The notes below the pieces were generated by a model that saw only the letters and a program-made list of their open reading frames with translations, had not been told where the DNA came from and did no database searches. A stretch of 15,295 bases of DNA. Source: Rhizobium sp. (GTDB lineage Bacteria > Pseudomonadota > Alphaproteobacteria > Rhizobiales > Rhizobiaceae). The position numbers were made by a program, and so were the translations under genes. Of this stretch, positions 15,275-15,295 are shown piece by piece; positions within the stretch are counted from its first letter, which is position 1, and each line of letters begins with the position of its first letter. The stretch lies in assembly GCA_003527225.1 (NCBI GenBank), contig DPXQ01000081.1:1-15295 (forward strand), written 5' to 3'.

Positions 15275-15295
15275 GGTGCTGCTAGAGAGATTTGA
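15274..15295 (-). tRNA. 3' end of a tRNA, cut by the window edge (probably tRNA-Thr)
   Basis: Read on the minus strand, the last 22 bases end in encoded CCA. Before it come discriminator A, a 7-base acceptor strand TAGCAGC, a T-stem strand CTCTC and most of a TTCAAAT-type T loop. The order and lengths fit a tRNA exactly. The acceptor would pair with GCTGCTA, and a GCTGCT start recalls alphaproteobacterial tRNA-Thr, but the anticodon lies outside the window, so the amino acid is a guess. Confidence 0.65.

Noticed and set aside
1..15295. CRISPR array, toxin-antitoxin pair or complete insertion sequence
   Set aside because: There are no regularly spaced repeats, no recognisable toxin or antitoxin, and no transposase gene. 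The 30-base repeat occurs only twice.

Overview
The window looks like part of a chromosomal island in a GC-rich Gram-negative bacterium, most likely an alphaproteobacterium. The reasons are GC-rich third codon positions in the long genes and integrase and ParB-like families that are common in islands of that class. The taxon is inferred from style; no marker gene is present.

Layout, left to right. Positions 1-279 hold no gene. A complete tyrosine recombinase (280-1275, minus) follows, then 1.1 kb of weakly coding or degenerate sequence (1276-2421) with one possible short gene (1809-2060, minus). A small exported protein (2422-2766, plus) comes next, then a broken minus-strand gene (2801-3297) with a likely one-base deletion and no clear start. 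Positions 3298-3688 hold a GC-rich, strongly folding element (possibly a remnant of a group II intron), the first copy of a 30-base repeat, and a good sigma-70-type promoter.

The core is a five-gene plus-strand operon (3689-11605): hsdM, hsdS, an Mrr-type nuclease with a probable N-terminal sensor domain, hsdR, and an unrecognised 198-residue protein. The first four genes are linked by three identical 4-base ATGA overlaps, and the fifth starts on the base after the hsdR stop. This is a Type I restriction-modification system with a probable modification-dependent nuclease built into the same translationally coupled unit. HsdM and HsdS should methylate and recognise host sites, HsdR should cut DNA with unmodified sites, and the Mrr-like protein may attack foreign modified DNA. 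A near-identical copy of the 30-base repeat lies just after the operon (11644-11673), so the cassette is bracketed by direct repeats at 3499 and 11644.

The right part is a minus-strand group: a ParB-like DNA-binding protein (11676-12626), an unrecognised basic protein (12815-13534) and a large tyrosine recombinase (13614-15188). The last 22 bases read as the 3' end of a tRNA on the minus strand, probably tRNA-Thr. Island ends commonly have this tRNA-then-integrase arrangement, so the right edge is probably the island boundary. A second, unrelated integrase at the left suggests either a composite island or one element next to another.
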